Assembly (NCBI RefSeq): GCF_017303275.1
Contig: NZ_JAFKOJ010000007.1
Coordinates: forward strand, 245,142 to 309,141
Length of the DNA: 64,000 nt
Source: Bacillus sp. NTK034
GTDB lineage: Bacteria; Bacillota; Bacilli; Bacillales; Cytobacillaceae
Reading direction: 5' to 3'
Positions 36,571 through 47,302 of this stretch are shown here, in pieces. Numbering within the stretch: the stretch's first letter is position 1; each line of letters starts with the position of its first letter. Below the pieces are notes generated by a model that worked only from the letters and a program-made list of their open reading frames with translations, ran no database searches and had not been told where the DNA came from. The translations under genes were made by a program, and so were the position numbers.

Positions 36571-36954
36571 CTAAACTGCTTTATCAATACATCTAATTAA
36601 TCTTTCCTCAATGTCTTTGGCAAGATCCTTAATTGATTGATCATTCACCATTTCGATTAGTGCTGTCGGTCTTGGCATCCCAATTTTTGAGAGACCAGCA
36701 TCCTCATAAACAACAATTTTACAAGGCAAGAAATAAACAGCCATTTGATTTTTTGATAAAACACGTTGGGCTTCATGTGGATTACATACCTCTAGCACAC
36801 GATAGGTTTGGTCAAAATCAAAACCTTTTTCTTGTAATTTATCCTTTATATCAAATTCCCAAAGCACCCCGAATTTTTCTTCCTTTAAGCTCTCCTCTAG
36901 TGATGCAATGGCTTCCTCAATCGTTTTAGTAGTTTCAACCGTGTAGTGAAACAT
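36571..36954 (-). CDS. DUF302 family protein
   Basis: It has 127 residues matching DUF302: an N-terminal TVETTKTIEEAI, then GFDFDQTYRVLEVCNPHEAQRVL with the conserved Cys-Asn-Pro, then FLPCKIVVYEDAG. DUF302 proteins are often found among metal and sulfur genes, and this one sits in a copper block. AAAGGAG precedes the ATG. The biochemical role is unknown. Confidence 0.85.
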   Translation of the reverse strand: MFHYTVETTKTIEEAIASLEESLKEEKFGVLWEFDIKDKLQEKGFDFDQTYRVLEVCNPHEAQRVLSKNQMAVYFLPCKIVVYEDAGLSKIGMPRPTALIEMVNDQSIKDLAKDIEERLIRCIDKAV

Positions 36955-37492
36955 TTAAACAGCTCCTTTCTTTATTCCTCTTTATTATTTTCAATCAAAT
37001 TTTTATTAAACAGTTTTAGCCTAATTCATCTAAATTGCCGGATTTAGGTGATTTACCTCAACTTCAAATCCATTGTTGCACAATTCCCATGCACAAACAG
37101 GCTGAACATGGTCAGCTTCAAAAAGATATTGATTTTATCAGTGGATCAAAATGAGATAGTCAAATCGGCTTAGGGGCATAATGTTTGTGGGCTACTCCCA
37201 TCGATTGGCCAAAACGATTTACAAATTAAGGAAAGATTTCAATACCTAAATTGTCAAATATATTTACACTTAAAGTGAATATAAAAGTTTATCTCACTTG
37301 TTGAACCATTAATTAAGAAGCAATTTTCGGCAATGTTCAGCATAATCTCTTAACAATTTTACTTAGAAATCTCTCCTGCCATCACGATGACATAACAAAT
37401 AATAACCATATGTTCACATGTTTCTTCACAGTGCTGTATTATTATTCGCGAATTGGAAATAATTAATTTCTATTATTATTATTATTTACAAG
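36955..37492. other. 540-bp stretch without a gene
   Basis: Only AT-rich sequence with a short ATT microsatellite at 37468-37486. No recognisable domain on either strand. Confidence 0.4.
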
Positions 37493-38221
37493 TTATAACC
37501 AATAGGTCACTATATCAAGAATTCCAAACAAAATTAGAACTACTCCGGCAATGCTTTGTATCCCACGACCCATTTTTTTGCTTTTTTTTATTAATGTACC
37601 ATTTAGCCCAAGAAATGATATGGCCCCAATGATTATAAGGACCGGAATGGAGGTGCCAATTCCAAAGACGGCAGGAAGAAAAATACCGTAGGACGATGTT
37701 AAAACAACAGGCATGAGTGTTACAAAAAATAAAACAAACATTGTGGGGCAAAAAGCGATTGAAAAGCTTGCACCCATGATAAACGAACCTGTTTTTCCAC
37801 TCTTTAGTCTTAATGGAAATCGGCTTGAAACTTTATTTATTATATTAAGCTGAATATATCCGAGTAAAAATAAACCCAATAAAATAAGGAACGGCCCTAT
37901 CATTTTTCGAAAGAGCGGAAATATGATTGTTATATTCTGCTCAAAATTCTGGCCAACCGCCCAAACTAATAATCCAAGTCCGCTAAAGACAGCAATTTTA
38001 CCAAAAATAAAGAAAATAACATCTCCCCAGTACCGGTAAGTTTGCAGGCTTCGATTGCCATAGAAAGTGATGGCGCTTATATTTCCAGTTAACTGACAAG
38101 GTGCAAGCGCACCTATTAGTCCAAGTATAAAAGCAACGATAATAGGTGCTTGAGTCCCATTGTACAATGAAAAAAAGGGTTCGCTTAAGAATTGGCTTAT
38201 TTTGCTGATTTCCTGATACAT
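37493..38221 (-). CDS. DsbD/CcdA-like thiol-electron transporter (second copy)
   Basis: It has 242 residues with six to seven membrane helices. Two membrane cysteines are in the expected places: LIGALAPCQLTGN near residue 42 and FSIAFCPTMFVLFF near residue 157. These form the disulfide that relays electrons from the cytoplasm to extracytoplasmic thioredoxins. It follows the broken resC gene in a cytochrome c maturation cluster. It is distinct from the shorter CcdA at 41259-41966. Confidence 0.8.
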   Translation of the reverse strand: MYQEISKISQFLSEPFFSLYNGTQAPIIVAFILGLIGALAPCQLTGNISAITFYGNRSLQTYRYWGDVIFFIFGKIAVFSGLGLLVWAVGQNFEQNITIIFPLFRKMIGPFLILLGLFLLGYIQLNIINKVSSRFPLRLKSGKTGSFIMGASFSIAFCPTMFVLFFVTLMPVVLTSSYGIFLPAVFGIGTSIPVLIIIGAISFLGLNGTLIKKSKKMGRGIQSIAGVVLILFGILDIVTYWL

Positions 38222-38294
38222 GTTTATCTACCTCAGAATATCTTAGTTTATTTTCACTGCGACTATTATTATATTGGTTATTTCCAACATTTCA

Positions 38295-39010
38295 TCATGC
38301 GTATGAATGCAATCCTGCAATCACAAGGTTAACAACAATTAGATTAAAAATGATAATTATAAAACCAATTACCGCCAGCCACGCTGTTTTCTCTCCGTGC
38401 CATCCTTTTGAAAGGCGTAAATGAAGAAATGCTGCATAATATAAAAATGTAATTAGAGCCCATACTTCCTTTGGGTCCCCGCCCCAGAATCGTGTCCAGG
38501 CAATTTGTGCCCAAATCATTGCAAATATTAATCTGCCAAGTGAGAAGACAGGAAAACCAATTAAGACGGTCTGTAACTGATTTCATCTACTAAATCCAAA
38601 TTTACTTTTTTGACTAGTGGTTGCAGAAGTACACTCCCCCTTCTTATTGTTACAAGGCGAATCACTGCATAAAGGACTGTTCCAGTGAAAAGGGTCCAAA
38701 TTACAGAGTTTAATTTTTGTGCATGAATAATTGCTGGTAATTCAGTGATGGGGCTAAATCTATCTTTCGTCAGAATTTCTCCTTCATTTGGACCTACAAG
38801 TGCAGGCAGTTTATACTTCATGATTTTTCAGTGTCTGTTTTATCAGTCCAACTAAAGTCAACTTTGTAATCAGCGATGGAAAATACTGATGTTATAGTAA
38901 TAAAGCCAATCACACAAACGATGCTGTACATGATGGCTTCAAGCCAGAAAGATCGTTTGCTTTTCACGTGCAGGTCTACCGAATTTAGAAGATAGATTAA
39001 ACCAGCTATG
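38295..39010 (-). pseudogene. resC: ResC/CcsA-type cytochrome c synthetase subunit, truncated and frameshifted
   Basis: Three frames together give the C-terminal half of ResC. The first is GLIYLLNSVDLHVKSKR through FSWTDKTDTEKS (39005-38822). The second is LPALVGPNEGEILTKDRF through [12 protein letters not shown] (38821-38561). The third is [24 protein letters not shown] to VIAGLHSYA (38519-38295); this contains the heme-handling WGGDP motif, with WGWDP usual in the family. Frames change near 38820 and 38560, and about 200 N-terminal residues are missing right after the resB stop. The gene cannot make a functional heme handler. Confidence 0.88.
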
Positions 39011-39018
39011 ATAAGTTA

Positions 39019-40681
39019 CTACTTATTTGCAGAAAGTTTGACATTTTTTTCTCCTTTATCAGTTTTCTTCTCCTCTTGCTGATCAATGGGAGTTGGTATT
39101 GACGTATTTTTTACAATATCGACAATTTCTCTTTTTAAGCCGTACCAATTTTTATTTGTATGGCCGGCAATAAGGAGGTTACCGTTCAAATTCTGCAGCC
39201 AGAAACGTCGGTGATTCCAGTACGACCCTTGAATAACACCTATCATAAAAATCACACCACCAATACCAATCGTCCAAAGTGTGAGGTCCTTTCTAACTGT
39301 CAATGCAGTAACGTTACGAGTTGTTACACCTGAAAGTTTCATTTTATATTCCGCTTCTCCAGGCGGCTCAAGCGTTTGCCTAATGGCTGTAAAGATAACT
39401 TCACCCTCGGGATAATTAGGTGAAATCATATTAAATAAAAATGCAGGATTATTCGGCACAGAGGATTTTGTTTGCGGTTCACCATTTTCCAACCCAGAAA
39501 AGTCAGGATAATAACCAAGTAATTCAACCTTATAACCATTACCAAGATCATACTCATTTTTCGGGTCAAATAAATCGGTTGTCAAACCACCTTTTGCCGT
39601 TTGTGTTATTTTATCTTGAAGAGAAAATGACATCGTTCTAAATTCGTCAAGTTTATAGTCACTGATAGATTGCAAATTTATCAAATTTTAATGGTTCATT
39701 CACTCGTATTTCAGCATCTTTTAATTTAATTAGCCTTTTATCATCTCCGACTGTTTGATTCGGATCCCTTTGATAGAGAACGACATCCGATTGGAAGTTT
39801 TTAATAACCAGACCCACCCTGTCTATTGCTTCATCAAATAGTTCATTATCAACTTCCTTATCATACAATTCCCGCTTAAATCCTTTGCTTTCCAATACGT
39901 ATTCTTCATTCGTTCCTGGGATTGTTTTTGTTTCTCCGTCACGGAGCCATAGCACTTCGTCAACGTACATACCAGGTACGAACCTCAGCTTTCCGCCAAT
40001 TAAAAAGATAATCAGTCCGGCATGGTTAACATATGGACCCCATCTGGAAAAATGACCTTTCTCTGCAAAGATGTTGCCATTTTCTTCTCGAATATGATAT
40101 CGTTTTTCTTTCAATCTTTTCTTTATCATTTCAAAATCTTTTTCCGACTCCGAGACTTCCGTTCGATTAAATAATCTTTGTTTTTTCAGGAAACTCTCTT
40201 GGCGATTTACTCGTTGCTCATTTAACGCCCTATATAGCGGCACTACACGATCGAGGCTGCAAATGACTAATTTTATACGCCAATCATAGCAATTAAGATT
40301 AAATACCACCAGGAACTGTATAAATCATTGAAGCCCAACTGATAAAAGATTTTTCCAAAAACGCCATATTGCTCTTCATAATAAACTTCAGGAGGTGCAA
40401 TTGGAGGTATATACATTTCTTGAGGTAAAGCCGTCCCAAGTGCAGATGCAATCAATGTGATTACAATCAGCCACACCCCCACTTTTACAGAAAGAAAAGA
40501 AAGTCCATATTTTATCCACTGCCGTCTTGTCATATGTTTGCGACCTGCGGGCGCTTCCTTCGTAGCGCATATCGTGAAGCTTTTCAATCTTTGCTTCTTC
40601 AGTTAAAGCTATGCCACATGCTTCGCACAAAATAGTCCCGTTTGGATTCACATGACCACATATACATTTTATTTCTTTCAT
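39019..40681 (-). pseudogene. resB: ResB cytochrome c biogenesis protein with three frameshifts
   Basis: The N-terminus (MKEIKCICGHVNPNGTILC, with paired Cys) starts at the ATG at 40681 behind AGGTGG and continues to about 40500. The frame then changes to VKVGVWLIVITLIASALG, again near 40280 to KLVICSLDRVVPLYRAL, and again near 39670 to SDYKLDEFRTMSFSLQ, ending at 39019. Every segment matches ResB, so only small indels separate it from a complete ~550-residue protein. ResB works with ResC in attaching heme to cytochrome c. Three independent lesions indicate long decay. Confidence 0.9.
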
Positions 40682-40693
40682 GTTTAATACCAC

Positions 40694-41224
40694 CTATTGA
40701 GGCTTGATGCTCTCCATCATTTCTATTATTTTCTCTTCTGAAAGCTCGCCTGTTTCTATTTCTATAATGGTTCCTTCGGGATCAACCAACATCGTCGTAG
40801 GCAACGGTTGAATATCATATAAAGTCATAACGTCTTTGTTAGTATCTTTTAGGATTGGAAAAACCAGTTTATGTCTTTGCACAAATTTATTAATGGAGAA
40901 ATCGGGCTCCCCTACATTAACAGCTAATATATCGACTCCTTGATCTTTATACACTTTATACTGATTATTCATATATGGCATTTCTCTTTCACAAGGCTTG
41001 CACCAGGTACCCCAGAAATTCAAAAATACACCTCTGCCTTTATAATCAGATAATTTATGCTTGTTGCCTTCCATATCGGAAAGAACAAAATCCGGTGCTT
41101 TATCCCCAGTTGCAACTTGTCCTCTTACATCCTTTGTAAAATTTGCATAAAGCGTATAAACTACAGCAGCAAACATAATTCCTAATATTAGACTACGAAC
41201 GATAAGTCTTCTTTTCTTTTTCAT
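40694..41224 (-). CDS. resA: ResA, extracytoplasmic thioredoxin for cytochrome c maturation
   Basis: It keeps apocytochrome c cysteines reduced. It has 176 residues from the ATG at 41224, which has GGAGG upstream; the frame extends further to 41281. One N-terminal helix anchors it, and the active site is GTWCKPCEREMPY, with cysteines in the ResA spacing. ccdA lies just upstream and supplies electrons. It is intact although its downstream partners resB and resC are broken. Confidence 0.9.
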   Translation of the reverse strand: MKKKRRLIVRSLILGIMFAAVVYTLYANFTKDVRGQVATGDKAPDFVLSDMEGNKHKLSDYKGRGVFLNFWGTWCKPCEREMPYMNNQYKVYKDQGVDILAVNVGEPDFSINKFVQRHKLVFPILKDTNKDVMTLYDIQPLPTTMLVDPEGTIIEIETGELSEEKIIEMMESIKPQ

Positions 41225-41258
41225 TTTTCCGCCTCCACTCACAAAGTCCATGAATATA

Positions 41259-41966
41259 TTAAAATCCAGTAAAGCCACCAAACAATGGGATTAAAATAGA
41301 AATGATTATAGTCATCCAATCAAAATACAAAAGGATGCCCATTATGATCATTAATACTCCGCCAAATATCATAAAACGATTTCCATGCTTTTTTAAGAAA
41401 GTCATCTTGTCGATAAAGAAAGTCATAATTAAAAAAGGGATAGAAAATCCTAAAACATAGAATGTCATATACACGAGTCCCATACTAGGGTTTGAAACAC
41501 CTAGCGCAATGACGCCAGCAAGAATCGGTCCTGTACAAGGAGTCCACCCGGCAGCAAACCCTAAGCCAATCAGTATCGATCCAAAATACCCGGATGGCCT
41601 ATTTTGAAATTGAAATTTTTTTTCTGAGAGTAAAAATTTAAAACTAAGAACCCCCGTAAGAACTAGACCAAAAAACACCATTAAAATAGCACCCAATTGC
41701 CTCAGCAAATCTTGGTAATCTACGAAAAATGATCCGATGAATGATGTCGATAGTCCAAGTGCTAAAAAGATAACTGAGAATCCCGCTAAAAATAGGATTG
41801 TATGTATCATAGCTTTTTTTCTTAAAATTCCTCGTTCAGCCTTCAATTCACTGATTGTCATCCCTGTAATATAGGAGAGAAACGCTGGATAAAGAGGGAG
41901 TGCACAAGGAGATAAAAATGATAGAAACCCTGCTCCAAATGCAAGAAATAAATTTATCTGCTCCAA
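41259..41966 (-). CDS. ccdA: CcdA, thiol-disulfide electron transporter
   Basis: It has 235 residues and six membrane helices. The redox cysteines lie in SFLSPCALPLYPAFLSY (near residue 21) and GWTPCTGPILAGV (near residue 142), the standard CcdA pair. It moves electrons from cytoplasmic thioredoxin to ResA. The start is TTG behind GAAGGTGA. It is the first gene of the ccdA-resA-resB-resC series. Confidence 0.92.
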   Translation of the reverse strand: MEQINLFLAFGAGFLSFLSPCALPLYPAFLSYITGMTISELKAERGILRKKAMIHTILFLAGFSVIFLALGLSTSFIGSFFVDYQDLLRQLGAILMVFFGLVLTGVLSFKFLLSEKKFQFQNRPSGYFGSILIGLGFAAGWTPCTGPILAGVIALGVSNPSMGLVYMTFYVLGFSIPFLIMTFFIDKMTFLKKHGNRFMIFGGVLMIIMGILLYFDWMTIIISILIPLFGGFTGF

Positions 41967-42466
41967 AATATTTCACCTTCTTTCATGGTGTTTTACACAT
42001 AGTTACTGTAAATATAGGATATGATTGTCAAGAAAGGATGCAGTTTAGATGAAATAACATAAAAGACACAAATTATTCAAAATTACCAATAATAATGAAC
42101 GAAAGGGTTAAATCTTTTTCGGGGTTTTTTTGTAGTTCAAATCCCAAGAAAGATTCTTAGGTAAAAAAAGATCGGTACACCTATAGGTTGCTTACTAGGT
42201 GTATGGCTATCTGATTCATTTTCTATAAGCCGCAAGTGAGCAGTACCTGCTTACTGTTGAATTTCCCCATCTTAATTCCTTCGTTTAAGAACAGATGCAC
42301 AAGTGCCTTGATCAGCCCCGACAAGCATAAGACAAGTCAGCGGGAAGGTTGTTCTTTAACATTCATGACGAATTGGCTTATGATCTCGAGGGGCTAGGCG
42401 CTGGAGCTGGATGCAGTTCAATTACTCACAAAGATATACAATCTACAGTATTCTATACAATAAAAA
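41967..42466. other. 500-bp stretch without a gene
   Basis: No coding region recognised. An imperfect hairpin (GTGAGCAG/CTGCTTAC) lies near 42236-42255. Confidence 0.35.
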
Positions 42467-42498
42467 AACAGCTTGGTAGATGTTTAACCAAGCTGTTT
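42467..42498 (-). terminator. Terminator after the M23 peptidase gene
   Basis: ACAGCTTGGT and ACCAAGCTGT pair, followed on the minus strand by a run of seven T. It lies about 110 bp after the gene. Confidence 0.7.
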
Positions 42499-42608
42499 CC
42501 AAAACCTCATAATTATTTAGTAAGTTCGCCTAATTTTTGTTTGTTACATTTGATTTTTCACTTTCCCCCTATTTTTTTGTTTACGGTATTTATTTTAATA
42601 CAACACTG

Positions 42609-43862
42609 TTATAAAGGAACAATTCCAACTGGATTAATAGCATTCGTCTTTCCAGCATTCCAGGGGCCTTTATGAAGTTCGAAGTGTAAATGTTGACCAA
42701 ATGATTGACCCGTGTTCCCCTGGTAACCAACTTGCTGGCCTTTTGAAACTGCTTGGCCTGCACTTACTGTTCGACTATTCATATGAGCGTAAACAGTCGT
42801 ATAGATTTGTCCATCTATAGAGTGAGAAATAAAGACTACATTTCCATAGCTGGATGAATAATAAGAACGCATAACTACCCCATCGGCAGCTGCAACAACT
42901 GGAACCGTTCCACGTTTGGCAATATCCACACCATAGTGTGTACCGCCACTTCTACTGCCAAACCCAGAAGTTAAGGTGCCACTAGTAGGACTAGTAAAAT
43001 TCCCGCTAGAAACCGGAGGAGATGATACAGAAGCTCCTCCCCCACCGCCAGAGTTATTTCTTGCTTGTTTTGCTTTACGCTGTTGTTCCAGTTGAATTGC
43101 TTTTTGCATTACTGACTGCTGTGATGATAATAACTGATCTTCTTCTCCAAGTTCCATTTTATACTTTTCAATATCCTCTTCTTCCATCTTTAAGGACATC
43201 ATTATTTTATCCTTCTCCGCTTTTTGAGAGTTTAGGCTTTTAATCAAATTCTCAAGGTCATCTAGCATCGTTTGAAGGTTCTTAAGTTTTTTTTCAACCT
43301 CCCTTTGCGAGGTTTCTAATAAGCTTTTATCCTCAGAATGTTCCCGGAGAATGTCTTGGTCCGCTTCTACAATTGTCGCAACTGCTCCAAAACGATCAAT
43401 GAAATCACTGAAGCTCATTGCACCAAGTAATACATCTAAATAGCTAACCATGCTTCCATTTTCCTGAAAGGAACGAGCACGATTCTTCAATAACTCATTT
43501 CTCTTTTCAATTCTCTCTTGTATTATTTTGATCTGTTCTTTCAGCTTTGCAATTTCTTCTTCTGTAACATTAATTTCTTCCTGTTTTTTAATAACTTTTT
43601 GTTCACTATCATTTATTGCGAAATCTAATCGCTTTATTTCTTCATTTACTTTTAATTGATCTTCTTGTAATCTATTGATTTTTTGATCAGCATCAATAAT
43701 TTTAGATTTGATAGTGGAACGTTTATTGTCAAGTTCACTCTTTTGATCATTTAATTCCTCTAATTTAGAAGCATCATCTGCAGCTTTGACTTGCACTCCT
43801 GTTAATGTAAAACTGAATGCTATTATAGTAGCGACCGATACTATTATTATAGTTTTTCTCAT
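42609..43862 (-). CDS. Secreted coiled-coil peptidoglycan hydrolase (M23/LytM, EnvC-like)
   Basis: A signal peptide (to about residue 30, VKAADD) is followed by a long coiled coil (residues ~35-250, rich in E, K, Q, L), a Gly/Ser linker, and an M23 peptidase domain. The zinc ligands are H and D in THYGVDIAK, and HLHFE near the end. It cuts peptide bridges of peptidoglycan, and the coiled coil usually links to a division or sporulation regulator. The ATG at 43862 with AAAGGAG is preferred to the upstream start at 43883. Confidence 0.88.
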   Translation of the reverse strand: MRKTIIIVSVATIIAFSFTLTGVQVKAADDASKLEELNDQKSELDNKRSTIKSKIIDADQKINRLQEDQLKVNEEIKRLDFAINDSEQKVIKKQEEINVTEEEIAKLKEQIKIIQERIEKRNELLKNRARSFQENGSMVSYLDVLLGAMSFSDFIDRFGAVATIVEADQDILREHSEDKSLLETSQREVEKKLKNLQTMLDDLENLIKSLNSQKAEKDKIMMSLKMEEEDIEKYKMELGEEDQLLSSQQSVMQKAIQLEQQRKAKQARNNSGGGGGASVSSPPVSSGNFTSPTSGTLTSGFGSRSGGTHYGVDIAKRGTVPVVAAADGVVMRSYYSSSYGNVVFISHSIDGQIYTTVYAHMNSRTVSAGQAVSKGQQVGYQGNTGQSFGQHLHFELHKGPWNAGKTNAINPVGIVPL

Positions 43863-44310
43863 TTTGAAATCTCCTTTTGACAAACCATGGTTGATGTAAT
43901 CACACCATATTTTCTACATAAATTTCTGGGAGAAAATAAAAGAACTACCTATTAACCACATTTCTATTCAGCTAGCAAAATTCGACTTTTTCTAGTGAAA
44001 AGTCTGTATTAATAGATTAAATATTATGTCGTTTTCTACCCTAAGTCCTATTTTATCATCTGTTTTTGTCGAATTAACCGAAAAAAATATTACAGTTTCT
44101 TTTCATAGCTTATATAAAGCTTTTTCAGAAAATAATTATCAAGCTATGTATTTAAATTCGTAAATAAAAAAAGAGAAACGATTAACGCCCTCTTCATTTA
44201 ATTCGATTTATATTTAACTATTAGTTTAAATTAGGAACATATCGGGAAATTCAACTGATAAATTAGCATAATAAACGACGGAAAAGTAATCCTGTTTGAT
44301 AGATCGGACA
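43863..44310. other. 450-bp intergenic stretch
   Basis: It contains the promoter area of the M23 gene and AT-rich DNA. No gene was seen. Confidence 0.3.
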
Positions 44311-44904
44311 TTAAAGCATGGACATCACCTTATTGTGTTTCCATTTAAAGGTTGTCAAATATGCAATAGAAATGGATACAATACTTAACCAAAATGTGAA
44401 ATAGCCGATTTGTGGCATGTAGGTACTTAACACTCCATACCATGGCATCATAGAAAACACATAATCTATCACATCATTATGAAGTGTCCAAATTGCTGCT
44501 ACAACCAAATGCCAAAACTTAATTCGATAATAAGGCGCGTACAATAATCCTTGTATTGCCATTGCAGCATGTGACAAAATCAACATATAACCTGTCCAAT
44601 GAAGAGAACCAGTAACAATATATGTAAGTATATTCATGACAACAGCCCATACACCGTACTTAAATAAAGTAATAATTGCTAATGCTTCAAATAATGGCCA
44701 ATTCTTTTTTAATAAAAAAGCCCCTAAAACAAAAACAAAAAACAAACTTGCTGTAGGACTGTCTGGTACAAAGATTAGAAATTCAGCTGGTGTTTCTATC
44801 AATTGATATTTATACCAAATGTATCCATAGACTGTTCCTAGAACGTTAATGATAAAAAGCGCCCAAATAAACCATCTTTTTTCTAGTAAATATAGTAGAT
44901 TCAT
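44311..44904 (-). CDS. DUF1405 family membrane protein (YpjA-like)
   Basis: It has 197 residues from the ATG at 44904 and six hydrophobic helices. PDSPTASLFFVFVLGAFLL and KYGVWAVVMNILTYI are typical of DUF1405; YpjA of B. subtilis belongs to this family and lies by the cytochrome bc genes. The frame runs further upstream to 44979, but those residues are not hydrophobic or conserved. Function unknown. A degenerate fragment of a related gene is present near 52150-52220. Confidence 0.75.
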   Translation of the reverse strand: MNLLYLLEKRWFIWALFIINVLGTVYGYIWYKYQLIETPAEFLIFVPDSPTASLFFVFVLGAFLLKKNWPLFEALAIITLFKYGVWAVVMNILTYIVTGSLHWTGYMLILSHAAMAIQGLLYAPYYRIKFWHLVVAAIWTLHNDVIDYVFSMMPWYGVLSTYMPQIGYFTFWLSIVSISIAYLTTFKWKHNKVMSML

Positions 44905-45073
44905 TCGTTCTTCACTTTCCCCTCTACAGTAAAATATATTGTAGGTAGTCTCTTGATAAAACCTATAAAAATATAACATTGATATCTGCAGAAAGTGTGA
45001 ATTTCCCCTATATTAGTTTTGTACGCTAAACAAAAAGGTATTCCCTTCAAAAAGAATACTTTGAGACATGGTT

Positions 45074-45103
45074 TTAGAGGAGGGAATCTTTTCCCTCCTC
45101 TAA
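45074..45103. terminator. Strong bidirectional hairpin
   Basis: AGAGGAGGGAA and TTCCCTCCTCT pair around a 4-nt loop. It is 3' of the LTA-synthase remains. Confidence 0.7.
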
Positions 45104-45109
45104 CTCTTA

Positions 45110-46630
45110 TTCTTGTTCTTCCTGCCAGTCTTCATTTAAATGTTTGCCTTTGAATAATCCAGCATAGAACGGTCTATGTTTTTAATTCCCTTAAGTTTGT
45201 GAAAACGGAACAAATCCCCGTCACATGATCACAAAGTCCCCATTTCTGAATGCCACAATTTGGTCTCTTTCCTTCGATAATAAATCATCTCCAAACGAGA
45301 TTTGATGTTTAGTATCAATTCCCAAAAGGTGCAAAACGGTTGGAGAACATCAATTTTACCGCCATAAGTTTCATTCACGGACCCCTTTAACCCAGGGGCA
45401 TAGATGAAAAGGAACCCTTTGCAGTTGCACTTGTTCAAAATCATCTATTTCTTTGCCTATTACTTTTGCCATAGCTTCTTTGCGATTTTCGGAATTTCCG
45501 TAATGATCTCCATATATAACAACCATCGTGTTCTTATCAAGCCCTGTTTCCTTAAGATCGTTGAAAAACTATTTTAATGCTTCATCAAGATAACGTGCTG
45601 TTTGAAAATAGCTGTTAACCGTTTTGTCGCCTGTATCAGCCGGGGAAATTGATTGATCCTTTTCATCTAAAGGATATGGAAAATGATTAGATAGAGTGAT
45701 TAATTTTGCATTAAACGGCTGCGGCAAACTTTCTAAAAAGGAATTGTTTCTTTAAAAAACGGTTTATCCTTTAAGCCATAGTTAATCACATTTTCTTCTG
45801 TCATATTATAAAACGAAGCATCATAAAACATGTCATATCCTAAAGACTTGTACATTTCTTCCTGATTCAAAATGTCTTGTAATTCCCATGAAATAAATAG
45901 CTGGAAGTCCCTGATACGTATTTTGTGCTTTTGTCGTAAATACCCCACCTTGCGGAAGAGGATATAAAGAGTTTTAAATTAGAAATTCTGCATCTGACGT
46001 CTTGCCTTTGGCTGTTTGATGGAAAAATTCATTAAAATATAAAGTGTTAGGATTTCTTGTTAATGAATTTAAGAATGGCGTAACTTCTTCACCGTTTAGC
46101 TTATAGTCAATTAAGAAATTCTGGAATGATTCCATCGATATATAAATTACATTCATTCATTCCTTTAGCCGCCTCAAAATTCTCCGGATTTGGGTTGGTG
46201 TAGTTCACAGTTGTATATATCTCGACAATGGTTACATCATTACTATCAGCCAAAACCCTCTGAGCCGACGACTTTGAATTTTGAATAATATCGTAAATCG
46301 TGTAATTATAAGCTCCTAGATATTTAACTAGATACTTCCTGTCAAAGGCACGCGTCAATAGTTGCGGGCGGTCAATTTCCGCAAGAGTAATGTTAGTGCA
46401 AAGAACAAGAAACCTGTGATAAACATGGTTGACAAAGAACGTCTAGACAGTCCTGCTGCTGGTTTTTCCCGCTTCATGACCAATGCTAGCAATATAAGAG
46501 TATCAATAAAATAAAGGACATCTATTGGCTCAATGATTGCTCCAACACTTCCACGTACTTTTCCGAAACTTTGTGTCTGAAATAAAACAGGAACTGTTAT
46601 AAAGTCATTAAAGAATCGATAATATCCCAC
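45110..46630 (-). pseudogene. Lipoteichoic acid synthase (LtaS-like sulfatase-fold) pseudogene
   Basis: Successive fragments on the minus strand match LtaS from inside the membrane part to the C-terminus. They are membrane helices and the basic linker (46630-46355), KYLGAYNYTIYDIIQNSKSS (46300), [15 protein letters not shown] with the Ser in place of the catalytic Thr (46150), PFFKETIPF (45740), and GGKIDVLQPF toward the end (45350). At least five frameshifts or stops separate them, and the first ~100 residues are missing. LtaS polymerises glycerol phosphate on the cell surface; this copy cannot. Confidence 0.82.
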
Positions 46631-47302
46631 GTTTGCATGCCACTCTTAATCCAAATGTTATAGGAACCAATCTTGGGACAATTCTGTATGAAATTCCATA
46701 ATTTTTAAAAATACAGGATATTTTTTAGTGGACTTAGTTTTATGTCTAAATTTTCAAGTTGAATTTAATTAGTATAACGTATATAGTATATGGCATTCTT
46801 AATAAATTTAGGTTCTTTAATATATAAGACTATTAAAGTAGGAGTGATATGATGCTACGTGGAAAAGCAGTAGAATTTCGAATTACAAATATAAACTTTA
46901 TTTAATAGCAGTAATGTTATTTTAGTTAAAGACGTACTTCGTTTATCGTACAGAGTTTAACTAGGGAGTTAATAATGATTGCAGCAATTTCTGTTGTTTT
47001 GTTAATCCGATTAGTTCTGCAATTTTATTTTTGGGCATAGCCCTATTTTTTAAAGGCCGCAAACAACATTGCATACTTTTCTCCATAAATGCGCTTTTAT
47101 CCTTTTTATTATAAAAACAATTAAAATGTAAGAAATAATATGAATTTTATATATACATATATTAAGAGCTATAGTTCTATTCTAATTCCTTGAAAAATAA
47201 ATAGTTTTAATTTAATGTCTTTTTATACAATTGAAGACTTGTTTAAGCTATTTTAAAAAACTTTTTAAAAAAATATATATTATAAGGAAAGTAGTTGATT
47301 AG
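46631..47302. other. 670-bp AT-rich stretch without a gene
   Basis: Nothing coding was recognised. It is very AT-rich just before the acetyltransferase gene, so it may contain its promoter. Confidence 0.35.

Noticed and set aside
37468..37486. ATT microsatellite considered as a CRISPR-like or regulatory repeat
   Set aside because: Too short and simple; there are no spacers and no direct repeats of 20 bases or more.
46860..47040. Short open stretches before the acetyltransferase gene
   Set aside because: No start, ribosome binding site or domain.
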